From contig CM054138.1 in assembly GCA_028751875.1 (NCBI GenBank), positions 37,732,144 to 37,796,143 of the forward strand: 64,000 nt of DNA. Reading direction: 5' to 3'. Position numbers and translations under genes: made by a program. The notes below the pieces were generated by a model that worked only from the letters and a program-made list of their open reading frames with translations, was not told the DNA's origin and searched no databases. Below are positions 45,288-56,130 of the stretch, piece by piece; the first letter of the stretch is position 1, and the number at the start of each line of letters is the position of its first letter. Source of the stretch: Rapana venosa. Lineage: Eukaryota > Mollusca > Gastropoda > Neogastropoda > Muricidae.

Positions 45288-45840
45288 TTTTTTCTTTCTT
45301 AAAGCACGCCAAGCATTTGCCATCTTGAAACCTGGTATGGAGAACAAATGCGATCTCCACAACCATCAAGCTCAGGATCTTCAACTTCAACGTGAAGTCT
45401 GTGCTTCTCTACGGTTCAGAAACTTGGCGGGTCATCAACACCAGCTCCTCCAAGATCCAGACCTTCATCAACGGATGTCTCCGGCAGATCCTTCATCTCA
45501 GATGGTTCGACAGAGTGCCAAGTACCGACCTGTGGATGAGGGCGAACCAACAGCCTATGGAAGTCCAAGTAAGGCGGCGAAAGTGGCGTTGGGTCGGCCA
45601 CACCCTACGAAAGGAGCCTTGCAACATCACCAGACAAGCTCTCGAGTGGAACCCGCAGGGAAAAAGGAAGAGAGGGCGCCCCAAACAGACCTGGAGGAGA
45701 AGCCTGCATAGTGAGCTGAGAGACTCCAGCCTGACATGGGAAGAGGCCCCAAGACCCTGCCAGAGACAGGAGAAAGTGGAGGGACGCTGTTGAGGCCCTA
45801 TGCTCCGCTAGGAGCTATAAGGAATAAACAGAAGAAGAAG
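45288..45840 (+). mobile_element. LINE-4 copy b, 5'-truncated, with TSD
   Basis: A 553-bp 3' fragment of an RTE-like LINE. From 45392 a 133-codon frame encodes YGSETW (residues 7-12), WRWVGHTLRK (65-74) and GKRKRGRPKQTW (90-101), the ORF2 C-terminal signature. A stop follows at about 45793 and a (GAAGAA)n tail at 45832-45843. The perfect 13-bp flanking repeat, 5' truncation and simple-repeat tail are all classical marks of target-primed insertion. It interrupts an older L1/Tx1-type ORF1. Its C-terminus differs from copy a, so it may be a related family. Confidence 0.9.
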
Positions 45841-45853
45841 AATAGTAAGATTT
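45841..45853. repeat. 13-bp target-site duplication, right copy
   Basis: AATAGTAAGATTT, matching 45275-45287 exactly. Confidence 0.85.
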
Positions 45854-46047
45854 GGACTTTCGTCCAGATAGAATTTTCTCATCAATAACCAAATGATCAA
45901 ATACCATAAATACCTTTAAGTGAGGAACAAGTTTCCTCCTAATTTCACCAACACGAACACGTTGGTTGAAGTCTTCCCCCAAATAAAGATATTGCTTCCC
46001 GGATTTTGTTTTTTGGCTTTCAAAACTGAAAACTGAGACAAGAGTGG

Positions 46048-49000
46048 GAACTCAAACTCGAAGGGAAAAAGATTATTCACAAAAAGGGCCCTTGGCCTTA
46101 CATGAAGGGGGGTTTACCAAACTGTTTTAAATATTTTAGTGAGAAAAATTAAAAAACAAAAAACCAAAATATTTTTGTATACCCCCAATTTTCCCAATAA
46201 AAATAAGTCCAAAAATATGACTTAAAAACCAAGAATGTTATTCAAAAGGCTTTACAAAAATATAAAGCAAGGCTGCCCCAAAATCTCAGGTGACTAATGC
46301 CATCGAACAGAATTTAAAAAAATTGGCGTCTAGAACTTTACCGGAATGGAATTTGTCTTACATTTCAAATACGGACAGCACGAAAAAATTAAACTTATCT
46401 TCCACGTAAGAAAAAAAATGGGATAGAAACCCGAGGTATCTAATCGTTATATGTATCAAAATTTGGAAATTTATGTTGATACCCCAAGTCAAATTAGACA
46501 AATTTTTTTTCAAATGAAAAGCCCATATCAAGTTTAGATAACTTTGACATGGGGAAACCTTTAAAATTTTGTCTTCTTTTTGAAATTTTCCTGTTTTGTT
46601 AGACCACTCCATGCCCCAAGGGCAGTCAATCAGTCTTTGCCAAAAAACGTTCATAAACCCCTTACAATTTCCGACCCTTTGATTGAGCCAAAAAAAACCC
46701 AAAGCCATTTAAAACAGGTACGTATTTTAAAATCCCAGTGCTTTTCCCTTAAGTCTGATCATAAAGCATTTTTTAAAGTTTTTAAAAGGAAACCCTGCAT
46801 TTCCCCATATGCGGGAATCTTAATAAAATATCAAATGCACTTCAGCAGCATACAGAGAGGAATCTACTGGTTTACTATAAAAAAGATTTTTGGGTGAACT
46901 CTATCTAAGCCTAAAAACTGTTTTTAAAAAAAAGAGGTGTATGATTTACAATGTGTTACGCTGCACCCAGCCCCCAATTTAAACAGTGGTTTGTTTTTTG
47001 TCTAAAATTTTAAGACAAGTCAAAAGCATTGTTATTCAATATCGTAATTTTTTTAAAACAATTAACAAGTTCTTTTACCTCGACATGCCAGATCTTTACA
47101 TGCATTTGTGAAATAAGTTCGTAAAAAAAAATTTCCCAAATATTAATTATCTTAATCGCGGCATGATTTTTCCCATTGTACAGCGTTTTTTTTTTCATGG
47201 GCAGCAATTTAACCCCCTTTCTGAATTTTAATAAATTTTACTTTTTTGGTTTAAACCCTAAATCAATGCTGTTGCGCATGCTTAACTCTTTGGAGTCGCA
47301 GTGAAAGGGATCCGCCTTTTGTGGTGAGCATGATTTTGGCAAATTTTTGAAAAATTCAGCGATTGCCCAACTTAATGACAAAACCATTATATATCTTGAA
47401 AATTTTAAAATGTCTTTTTTTGAATGTTTCCTTTTTTTAAATAGATACTATATTTTTTTTTAAAAATTTCCAAAAAGTCACTGAATGCTGAAAAAAAAAA
47501 GTTTTGAAAATTAGGGTTGGTATCTTAAATGGCTTGAACTTTTCATCACCCCCAACCCAATGTGAGTTTTTTCAAAAATAAACTTCCCTGAAGCTGGCTG
47601 AACATGTGATTTCATTTTTGTACAACGACTTTTTTTTTTTAAAGAATCAAAAACAGGGGGTGCCTGAAACCCCAAAAGATATCACTTGTTGAATGTCAAA
47701 GAAAATTGGCCAAAGTTTAAAAACTAGGCAAGCTTAGGGTAAAGGGAAAAGCAACTGTTTTTTAAAAAAATGTTTTCCCCTACAGGCCAGGGTAATTTCC
47801 CTTGAGTTAAAATTTTTTGGGGTTTTCTAAAAAAAAGGGTAAGTCCCCAATTTTAAGTTCGGAGAAAAGAAAAGGGAAAAGTGCCAAATTTTAAGCTTGG
47901 CACAACCCAATGGTTAAGCATTCAGCTTGTTGTAAGCCTACAACAGTTTCAAATAACAGGATACATCTCGAAAGCAGAAAAATAAACAATTTGTGAAATT
48001 TTGGGGGGAAAGTGGCACCTGTTTACCCCTTTTAATGACTTCTTGTCTAACTCATTAATGAAAACAGAAAACAAAAAGGGCTATACTCCCCCTGTTCCCC
48101 CCATGGCTATAATTTATGTCGTAGCTTAGTCAACCTCTTTTTCTGCTTTTGACATTCTGTACTTGCTCTCAAGCAAGAAATTTAAATTTACCTTTCACAC
48201 CCTTTTTCGGGAGAATACCAAAACAATTTCTTTTAAACAGAATAAAATGCTGTTTCAAAGTCAATAAAAGACATAGGCTTAGGTTAAAGCAAACTGTTTC
48301 TGGTTAAAGAAAGAAGTAAACATATGATCTATAGTGGAATACCCTCTCTTAAAAACCAGCTCGGTGTCACCGTAATGTAAGTTTTTTTTAACCCATTCCT
48401 GTAACCTTTTTTAATGATGGACTGTACAGCTTACTTTTATTCACAAAGAGGCCCCCGTGTTATAGGGTTGTCAACATCCCCTTTTTGTGTAATGTTAGAA
48501 GATGATTCATCTTTTTTTGGAAAAAAGGGCCATTATAAATTTTTTTTAAAATAATTTTAGCAGAAAAAAAATTTTTCCCCCTCCATTTTTTATTTAATTC
48601 CCCAATGTTTATCGGACCAGCGCTTTTCTGTTTTGTTTTTAAGTGCCTTAATATGTCATCTTTAATAGGGGATTATCAAATCTTCCTCGTTTTTCATAGC
48701 ACCTCAGTGTTCATGGAGTTTCTCTGAGTTTTCTTAGCAGGGTTTGAAGTGTGCAACCCCCTGTCAACAGATATTTATTCTTTGGCTGACTCTTTCTAAA
48801 TGAAACCTTCTGATATTCTTTAGAACGAACTTGAGAAGTGATGGAAGACACATACTGCAAGTAATTTCTTGTTATACTCTTTCTTTTTCCTACAAGCATT
48901 TTTTTTAATTCCCTTCTTTTGTACGTACAAATTTTTCTCGCTTCTTTAAAGTTTTACGTAAGACTTCAAAAGTTTTCTGACCCCAAATTTCTTCTTTTTC

Positions 49001-51522
49001 ATTCTTATCAAACCAGTTAATTGATAGACTTTTAATGTTTTGAACCTGGTTTCTTCATATAACAGCATGTTCTTTGAGTCATAAATAAAACTAGAGCTTT
49101 CCCCTTTTTTTCACAAATCATCTGGGGGGCTTTTGAAATTGTTCACAATGTGCTCTTCACAAGGGTTTTTTTTTAAAGAGAGTTTGTTTTCACCCCCACA
49201 AACTTTTTCCAAACTGCGGGTCCCCGTTACTGACATGTAACATATCTGGTTTTTTTAAAAAAGTAAAAACAAAAAGAAAGGGGTAAAATCAAATGCCAGC
49301 AAAAAACAAACGACATTATTTAAAATTTGAGAGAAAAAAAATCATTGACCTAACAAATAAAATTAACACTGCATCCTCCTCAGAAAGAATGTATTAATCC
49401 TAGCGGTCACCATTGCAAACCCCGCATATACCCTGCAATATTCAAATAATTTTCCATAATTTTTTGATAAAGAATCTCAGAATTTTGATTACTTGAGGCT
49501 GTTTTCTATGGGAATTGAATTAAAATCATTCCTACATGATAAGAAAAGTTTTTATGTCTGTGTTTAAGTCTCCAAAAGTATTATATCTACTTCATTTAAT
49601 GACCCACAAATTTACTTAAAAATTCTTCCAGCATAGCTTCCTTATCATTTTTAAAAATGTTATAAAATGGTGAACCCTTTAGGTGTAATACACATATACA
49701 TATAGTACTTCTTGAAGTACACAACAAAGATTTGTCAATGGGAAAAACAAATTTTGAATAAGGAACATCCAAAATTCAAAGGGCAGCTAACTCGTTTCTT
49801 TTTAAACAAACAAACTTTTCCTTAATAATTAACTTTAAAAAGAGTTCAGGGCTGCCTTTTTTAAACCCCTTAAAACATCTGGGTGGAATTTTCCAGGAAC
49901 GTTTTGACAGACAATAAAATGAAATAAGCAATAAAACAAAAAATTTTTTCAGTGAGTTTAGAAAAAAACCCCTTTCATTCCAAGATACAAAAAAAAAGAA
50001 ACGTTTTTTTTGTTTCACGTTTATTTTAGACCCCAAAAAAGTACTACACTTTTATTGATGAGACTAGAAATAAGTTTATGTTTTCATACTGCATCCAAAA
50101 TTTTTTAAAAGGGTCTTTATGGAGGGCTGCCTAACCAAAAATTCCTTGGGGGCATGTTAGGCCTAAGCCAAGTAAATTTGGTCAGACCCGTCTTTGTCTT
50201 GCTTCTTAAAATGTTTTCTCTGTCATTCTCCACAGCACAAAGGGGGGATTGGGGGTGTGCTGACTCTGGCCCACTTATGATGGTGTAGGGTTGTTTTTTT
50301 TTTTTGGGCCACCCTGTGAAGGCATCTGGGGGGATGTGTTATGGGCCCCGGCCAAAAAAGCTTTTTTCCTTTCTTTGGAGATCATTGAGGGTCACCTTTT
50401 CTCTGTTTTTTTCACCCGATGGTCAAAGACCCTTTTTACTTGTTTCCCCTCTGTCTAGCGCTCTTTAAAAAATTTTTTTGGGGGCAATTTCGCCTAATTT
50501 TCCCCAACAGACTGAGAAAAATTTATCTACAAAAATCTGACCTTTCGGCGAGATTTTGCCTTTATTTTCTAATATTTTCGGATAAAAAAGCATTGGGAAT
50601 AATAGGAGAGTTAGCTTTAAAATTTTTGGGCCCCTCATCAAAAATTTAATCCTTTACTCCATTTTTCGAGAGAAGATTTTTTTGCCATCTCACAGTCAGC
50701 ACCACTCTCATTCGTTTTCTTTTCTATGCCATGAACAATAATGTTGTTTTCGTTTGTAATCACCCTTCTGCATCGTCTACCCTCTTTTCTAGCTTATCCA
50801 CTCTGTTCATCAGTTCTGTATTTGTCTGTCGTATTCTATGTTTCAGTTCTGAGATTGCCCATGTCTCTTCTAGACATTTCTTCTTTCAGGCCCCAACACT
50901 GTCTGTCAACACCTGAATCTCTCTTTTGAAACTGCCCAAACAGTAGACTTCAATAGGTTTTCAGCTTATCTATTTTGGCTGTCGTCGTGTTTCAGCGTCA
51001 GTTCCTGGGGAGTTGCTGCAGGAGAGGAATCCTGTCTGTGTTGTCGGTCGTAGGCGTGTTGGCAGCCACCTCTGCACTGGTTTTGGTCCTGCGAGAAGGC
51101 TTCCTGCGACAGTTTGACCACCAGCCCTTGTCAAGCTGGTTTGCCTCAGCTGCCCCCTTTGGGCCCAGTAGATTTAGGGGTGGCCACGTCATCACCCCCT
51201 AATAAAAGAGCCCCCCCCCCAAAAAAAAAAAGATAGGTGAGGTCAGTCCTAACAGGCCCACTGTCTCGCCCGATTTTCAGTGTCAGGATGGAGGTATGCA
51301 TGGCAGATTTGAATTTTGCCTGTTTCGACATGAAACAGGCAAATACTGCCGCAAATGTTTCACAGACAGCCCTGTACAGTTGCATTGAAATTCCCATCCC
51401 CCCTGACCCAACACATTTCCAACAATGAAATAAGTTTTTCATTTAGAACTAGAACTACTTAGAACTAGTTACTATTTCACAATAATACTGGGGGCAATTG
51501 CTGAACGTCTTCTCCTTCGCAT
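46048..51522 (-). mobile_element. LINE-2 copy c, longest copy (~5.5 kb)
   Basis: Minus strand. The 3' end at 46048 carries AACTCAAACTCGAAG. ORF2 C-terminus lies at 46300-46720. RT spans about 47500-48300, with an AYVFYIDFETAFYSV-like block near 48270 and a region equivalent to RQG..SPLLFS near 48090. A pre-RT region is at 48340-48900 and probable endonuclease at 49280-49960. A 5' region with ORF1-like coding is at 50690-51440. All domains are identified by order and by comparison with copy b; motifs are worn and the sequence between 46.0 and 50.7 kb is smeared. It is the reference for the empty sites of the two insertions in copy b. Confidence 0.75.
50690..51442 (-). pseudogene. LINE-2c 5' coding region (ORF1-like, unassigned)
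   Basis: Two minus frames, 98 aa (51442-51146) and 65 aa (51195-50998), are also conserved in position in copy b (31482-31249). The second is basic (NCRRKPSRRTKTSAE). A heptad-like stretch of Leu, Glu and Arg codes is seen around 50760-50950. I do not recognise the fold. Its location upstream of ORF2 suggests ORF1. Confidence 0.4.
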
Positions 51523-51546
51523 CACTGTGTGTGTGTGTGTGTCGGT
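51523..51546. repeat. GT microsatellite
   Basis: Short GT array at the 5' edge of LINE-2c, followed by a long pyrimidine-rich stretch. Confidence 0.9.
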
Positions 51547-51631
51547 TGGTCTGTCTGTTCTGTCCTACCTGTCCGTCCTGTCCCGTCTCCTCCCCTCCTC
51601 TCTCCTTTTCTCTCTCTCTCTCTGTTCTCAG

Positions 51632-51799
51632 CTGTGTTGGCATTTGCATCACGACTTACCTTCTCTATGCAATGTACTATCATACTGCTTTGGCCTTGTG
51701 TATTGCAGCTCCAGTTAACTCGTTTAGAACTAAGATTGGGTTTTTACATGTGTATTCGGCTGAAGCCCACTGGTTGGACATCCTATTTGTTCTGAAAAG
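51632..51799 (+). other. Candidate orphan exon
   Basis: A long polypyrimidine tract ends in TGTTCTCAG at 51631, and TGAAAAG|GTAAGT gives a near-consensus donor at 51799/51800. The interval is 168 bp, a multiple of three, and is open in one frame (SFRTKIGFLHVYSAEAH is part). A second acceptor (TATTGCAG, ending 51708) would give a 91-bp exon. No partner exon or known domain was found, so this may be chance in pyrimidine-rich DNA. Confidence 0.3.
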
Positions 51800-52278
51800 G
51801 TAAGTTTGGGGGGGAGGAAGGAGGAGGTAGTGTTTAATTGGATGGTATTTATGTAGGGAAGGAAATGGATGTTAGTGTTGTGTTGGGGGGGGGGGGGGGA
51901 GGGGGTACATATTGAGCATGTTTCCACAAAACAGACTTCATCGATTTCTTATTGTTATTCTGTATTCCATTTGGATAGGATGCGTAGTGGCTGCTCTTTC
52001 CTGTGCTTATAACTCTGCAGGAGGTCTTTCCATTGGTTTCAGCCGACATATTTCGACTTCAGAGTAGCTTATGACCAGCCTAGCCTGAGGATGCCAAGAC
52101 CTAGTTTCGATATCACACTGGATTTTGCTTGAAGCCCCAGCCCACGTAATGTCCCCATCAAGAGAACACCCACACTGACGTGAAGTGGAGCTGCCTTTAC
52201 GGAGAATGGGAAATCTTTGCGGAGCATATATCGCTACAATTCATCCGATAATTATAATTCATATGGTTTTGTCCCATG
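51800..52278. other. Unassigned segment
   Basis: Contains a G-run near 51886-51905. No recognised element. Confidence 0.35.
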
Positions 52279-52417
52279 GCTTGGTGCTGTGGTTAGTGCC
52301 TTGGATTGTTGGCTAAGTAAGGGTTCCACACCATCATCAGGATAACATTTTTAGGATTGGTTATTTTCTTCTGCCTACTTACCTGCCTGTCAGATTGTGT
52401 GTCTTAGGAATAAAAAC

Positions 52418-52420
<3 letters not shown>
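52279..52420 (+). mobile_element. tRNA-like SINE head, second family
   Basis: GGCTTGGTGCTGTGGTTAG (52279-52297) resembles an A-box region and GGGTTCCACACC (52321-52332) a B-box, 36 bases apart as in tRNAs. The region ends at a TC array at 52421. Only this copy was found, so it is tentative. Confidence 0.4.
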
Positions 52421-52464
<44 letters not shown>

Positions 52465-52535
52465 CCACACACCCCCCCACCACACACAAACCACACACAC
52501 ACACACACACACCACACACCACCACACACACACAG
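52421..52535. repeat. TC then CA microsatellite
   Basis: TC array to about 52460, then CA with CCCC and CCAC interruptions. Confidence 0.95.
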
Positions 52536-53080
52536 ATGAAGATATATAGGAGCAAACGTCATAAATTCAAAAGGAAAAGAAAATTACCCATACACATTTA
52601 AGGGAAAAATAATGGCATAACGAATTACACACCAACGCACTCACTCACTCACGCATGCACACAAATTGGCTACATGCTAAGAGGAGAATCTATTTTAGAT
52701 TTGAGTATTATGATGTAAAGAAACATACAAGAACAGAATGATCATTATGAGAGAAAAAGAGAGGGGGGAGGGCGGGGACAACTGTCTCACTCATAAACAT
52801 GAATTCACAACTTTTAATATGCATTTACAAAATTAAAATCAAAGAATTGATAGAATAAGATTTTAAAAAATGAAATACCATAAACTCCATTATCCACCAT
52901 ATCAAATAACATGAAATGTTTCTTTCAAGAACAAGATTGAAAACAACGTCATCAGCTAACAAGCAAAGGAGCAAAAATAAAAAGACAGAAAAACACAAAC
53001 AGCAGGCAAACACTAAAAGGTCAATGCACAGGAAGAGGGAAGAGGAGACACCACCGAGAAGAAAAAAATAGAAAAGGAAC
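52536..53080. other. Unassigned AT-rich segment
   Basis: No recognised feature. The 62-aa minus frame is not conserved with anything I know. Confidence 0.35.
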
Positions 53081-53084
53081 TAAG

Positions 53085-53116
<32 letters not shown>

Positions 53117-53138
53117 GAGAGAGAGAGAGAGAGAGAGA
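53081..53138. repeat. GA microsatellite
   Basis: GA array of about 58 bp. Confidence 0.95.
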
Positions 53139-53248
53139 GAAGAGTATAAGGCAGATAATATTGAACTCAACTTTTCGAGTTTAATAATTAATCAATCTTT
53201 GTATTATAGTCATAAAAATGAACATCACTATATTATAATCATGAGACA

Positions 53249-53276
53249 AAGTCAAGTCAAGTCAAAGTCAAGTCAA
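53249..53276. repeat. GTCAA microsatellite, possible element tail
   Basis: About five GTCAA-type units followed by AAACACTTAAATCACCCATG. The combination looks like the 3' terminus of a minus-strand element ending in (GACTT)n, but no coding region is attached. Confidence 0.5.
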
Positions 53277-53412
53277 AAACACTTAAATCACCCATGAAGG
53301 GCAATTACAATACTGACAAGCAGATTGATAATCATCATAATCTCGAAAGACACAAAAAAGCTACATTTCATATTGGTTAAAACATTCCAAAATAATTTCA
53401 AATAAAAATGTC

Positions 53413-53452
53413 AGACACACACACACACACACACCACACACACACACACACA

Positions 53453-53505
<53 letters not shown>

Positions 53506-53545
53506 TTTATATATATATATATATTATATACACACACGCTCACAT
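53413..53545. repeat. CA then AT microsatellite
   Basis: CA array to about 53452 followed by AT and TATATATTATA repeats, then CACACGCTCACA. Confidence 0.95.
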
Positions 53546-53819
53546 ACACACACTCACACACCAATTGGACACAATGTTATAAAAGCCATTGGCTAGAAAG
53601 ACATATAAACTTATTATTTACGCACGACATACGTCAACCGTACAACTCACATGCGTGCGTGCGTGAACACACCCATGCACACCACACACACCAATGTATG
53701 AATTCACTATTTTAAAGACCATTGACTTCTTAGTCAATAGACTTAATTCACACACACACATGTATTGACTACACTCATAACAATGACAGTAGAAAAGTAA
53801 TTCAGAGAAATGTAAAAAA
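53546..53819. other. Unassigned spacer
   Basis: Short CA and GTGC bits. Nothing else recognised. Confidence 0.35.
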
Positions 53820-55110
53820 CTAGGTAGTCAATATCATTGTGAATTTAAAATTCGAATGTTTACTGGTACAAAAAAAAATTCTGTTTGTTTTGCTGTTGGG
53901 GCACTGAAAAACAGCAACAACTGAAAATTCTGAAAACAAAGTATGGGAGGGATCGGCCGACATGGCAGTCGCTTTTCGTACACACTGTTGATTGCAGAAC
54001 AACATGAGATCTCTGTTCCCCAATTTTTTTTTTTTAGCAGATTCTAACAAATTCTCTGCAGGCCATTCTTGTTTTTGATCTAAGGTTATTGTACCAACAA
54101 AAGTACAACTTAGAACACTCTTATGTAAGACTTGTAAAACAGGGAAAGAATTTTTTTGTCTACAAACATTGAGTTCAGCCACACATTGTTGTCCCTTTTT
54201 GACAATAGCGTCAGTGTTAACGTTTAACTTGTTTAAATTGCGTTTAGATGGTCTGGTAAGTTGTTATCACTGATCTTTGACCTCTGTTGGACACCTACCA
54301 TGTTTACTGTAGACATATTTTTGATACCCTGCCATGCAGCCGAAAATTGTTCCCTGCAAACTTGTCTTCTATCTTTATTTTCTCTATATAAACTGGCCTG
54401 TGCAACAGCAGCTTTGACTTCTTATTTACTTTCCTGCTTTTGTTGTTCTGTGCCTGTGTAAAATACTACTTTCTTTTTGTTTAATACAGGTTTCAGATCC
54501 TTTGTAATTCAAGGCTTGTTATTGGGGTAAATGCGCCTGCTACAGTCCCATAGCGTAAGTCTAGGGTCTTATTTCTTCACGTAGGGCAGGCCATATACTG
54601 TTCATAGTTCTTCAGCAGTTTACTAAGGGAACAGCTATTGAAATCTCCCAGGATAAACTTAGGGGCATCAGAGGATGTAGAATCGAGCATATGGAGGTGA
54701 TCTAATATATGTTCTGTTGCTGTAGCCACTTTTGCTTTGGGGTGGATGTAAACCAAAGTAAAAAATAGTTGTGGGAAAAAATAGACAGCAGTTTAATGTC
54801 CTCCACAGATAGTGTTGTTAAAATTTTAACATCTCGACACCAATGCTGATTGTGTAAAAGCGCACACCACTCTGCTCCTTCCCCGTTAGGTGTGGGTCTC
54901 TGTCCATGCCAATGGGTTGACCAAAAGCCTTTGATAGAGAGCTCACTGTCAGTGGGGCCAGACACAGCCACGATGAGGTCAAGAATTCCCACTTTGTTGT
55001 TTTTCGTGCATGTAGGCCTATTTGATGTTAGCTTGAAGCCATCCTTTTTTCGAGCATAGGGACTAGACAGGAGCACGGTTTTTTCTTAATGTTCTTCCAA
55101 GCTTTATCGT
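53820..55110 (-). mobile_element. L2/Rex1-like LINE lacking the RT core
   Basis: Minus strand. The endonuclease is at 55090-54560, with TLVYIHPKANVATATEHI-like and APKFILGDFNS segments (GDFN at 54637-54648), then YEQYMACPT and NKTLDL. The post-endonuclease linker is at 54480-54230, with YREENKDRR and AWQGIKNMSTVNM. Near 54200 the reading moves directly to NTDAIVKKGQQ and LNVCRQK, blocks that in this family come after the palm. It ends with a SKTNR-type block near 53870. The palm (about 400-500 residues in intact relatives) is absent. The 124- and 120-aa frames at 55076-54702 and 54182-53820 are its two ends. Upstream sequence to 55400 may be its 5' region. Confidence 0.7.
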
Positions 55111-55615
55111 TGTTGGTTGCTGATGGTAGAATCTCACATGGAAAGTTGATCCCTTTGGGATTCAGCTAACACACTGGCCGATTCCCTCAGGCTAAGTGAG
55201 TGTAGGCCCGCCATGGCTGTTGCCGTTTGTTGCACCTGGCACACAATCAGATGACCTATGAAAAAGCAAACAAGTAGGTGTTTTATAAACTGATCTTCCC
55301 GCATCGTCGCTGCTTTTAAATGAAAACCTCAGACACAACACTGCAGAACTTGGAGCTGAAAAGACACACACTAATAACGAAAACAAGATAAAAAATATCG
55401 CCTGTCAGTAGAGAGTGTCACCGTGAGCAGCGCCACCTACTTTGTTATTAGCATAAAATACAGAGATAATGAAAAAACCCTTCTTAAAAACCTAATTACA
55501 AGAAAACACACATTAGGATTGAGATAATATTTTACAATTGAATAAAACAATCGTCAGGATACAACAGTAAACACCAAGGATTAAACTATAAGCCAAACCA
55601 TTTAGAAGAGTGAGT
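55111..55615. other. Unassigned / possible 5' region of the L2-like element
   Basis: Includes a 64-aa minus frame (55386-55192) of unknown nature. No other feature. Confidence 0.3.
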
Positions 55616-55687
55616 GAGGAGAGAGAGAGAGGAGAGAGAGAGAGAGTGAGAGGGGGAGAAAAGAGAGAGGGGAGGGGAGAGAGAGAA
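55616..55687. repeat. GA microsatellite
   Basis: GA array with GGGG and TGAG interruptions. Confidence 0.95.
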
Positions 55688-56026
55688 ATGATATGGCAAT
55701 GAATGAATCTTTCTTTATTTTTCAATAAGCATAAGCATACTTTTTTTCATCCGGCCCCTGCCCTGATTAGGGACTATCAACAAACAAGGGGAAAAACCCC
55801 ACTACAACAACAAACAACATGATTTTAAAAAGGTAAATGTATATTTAACAATACATTATCCCTAAAATGACCTTAACACTAATGAAAGAGAAAGGTAGAT
55901 TTTTTTTTTTTTTAAAAGAGATATGCGTTAATAAAAATAATTCTAAGTGAATTGAAACATGAAAACTGATACCACTGATTATAATCAAGTAATATAGATA
56001 AAAATAAAATAGCCGAAGACAAGAAG

Positions 56027-56028
<2 letters not shown>
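55688..56028 (-). mobile_element. Possible 3' end of an unidentified minus-strand element
   Basis: Begins AAATGATATGGCAATGAATG after the GA array and contains TTTATTTTTCAATAAGCATAAG. The layout (GA array, then AT-rich sequence ending in a TTTATT motif) is the same as at LINE-2 and LINE-3 3' ends. No coding part was recognised. Confidence 0.35.
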
Positions 56029-56112
<84 letters not shown>

Positions 56113-56130
56113 GAGGAGAGAGAGAGAGAA
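56029..56130. repeat. GA microsatellite
   Basis: Nearly pure GA array of about 100 bp. Confidence 0.95.

Larger units (their letters stand above)
45214..46020 (-). pseudogene. L1/Tx1-type ORF1 C-terminal fragment, split by LINE-4b
   Basis: Minus strand, read from 46020: GEDFNQRVRVGEIRRKLVPH, then FDHLVIDEKILSGRKSKSYY. This matches the C-terminal domain of L1-type ORF1 proteins, where an 'EDF...VR..R..L.P' helix precedes a 'DKLIVDGK' strand. The reading is interrupted at 45853/45275 by LINE-4b and continues YDLVFWLACFRT to a stop at about 45235. Rejoining across the insertion keeps the frame. Confidence 0.6.
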
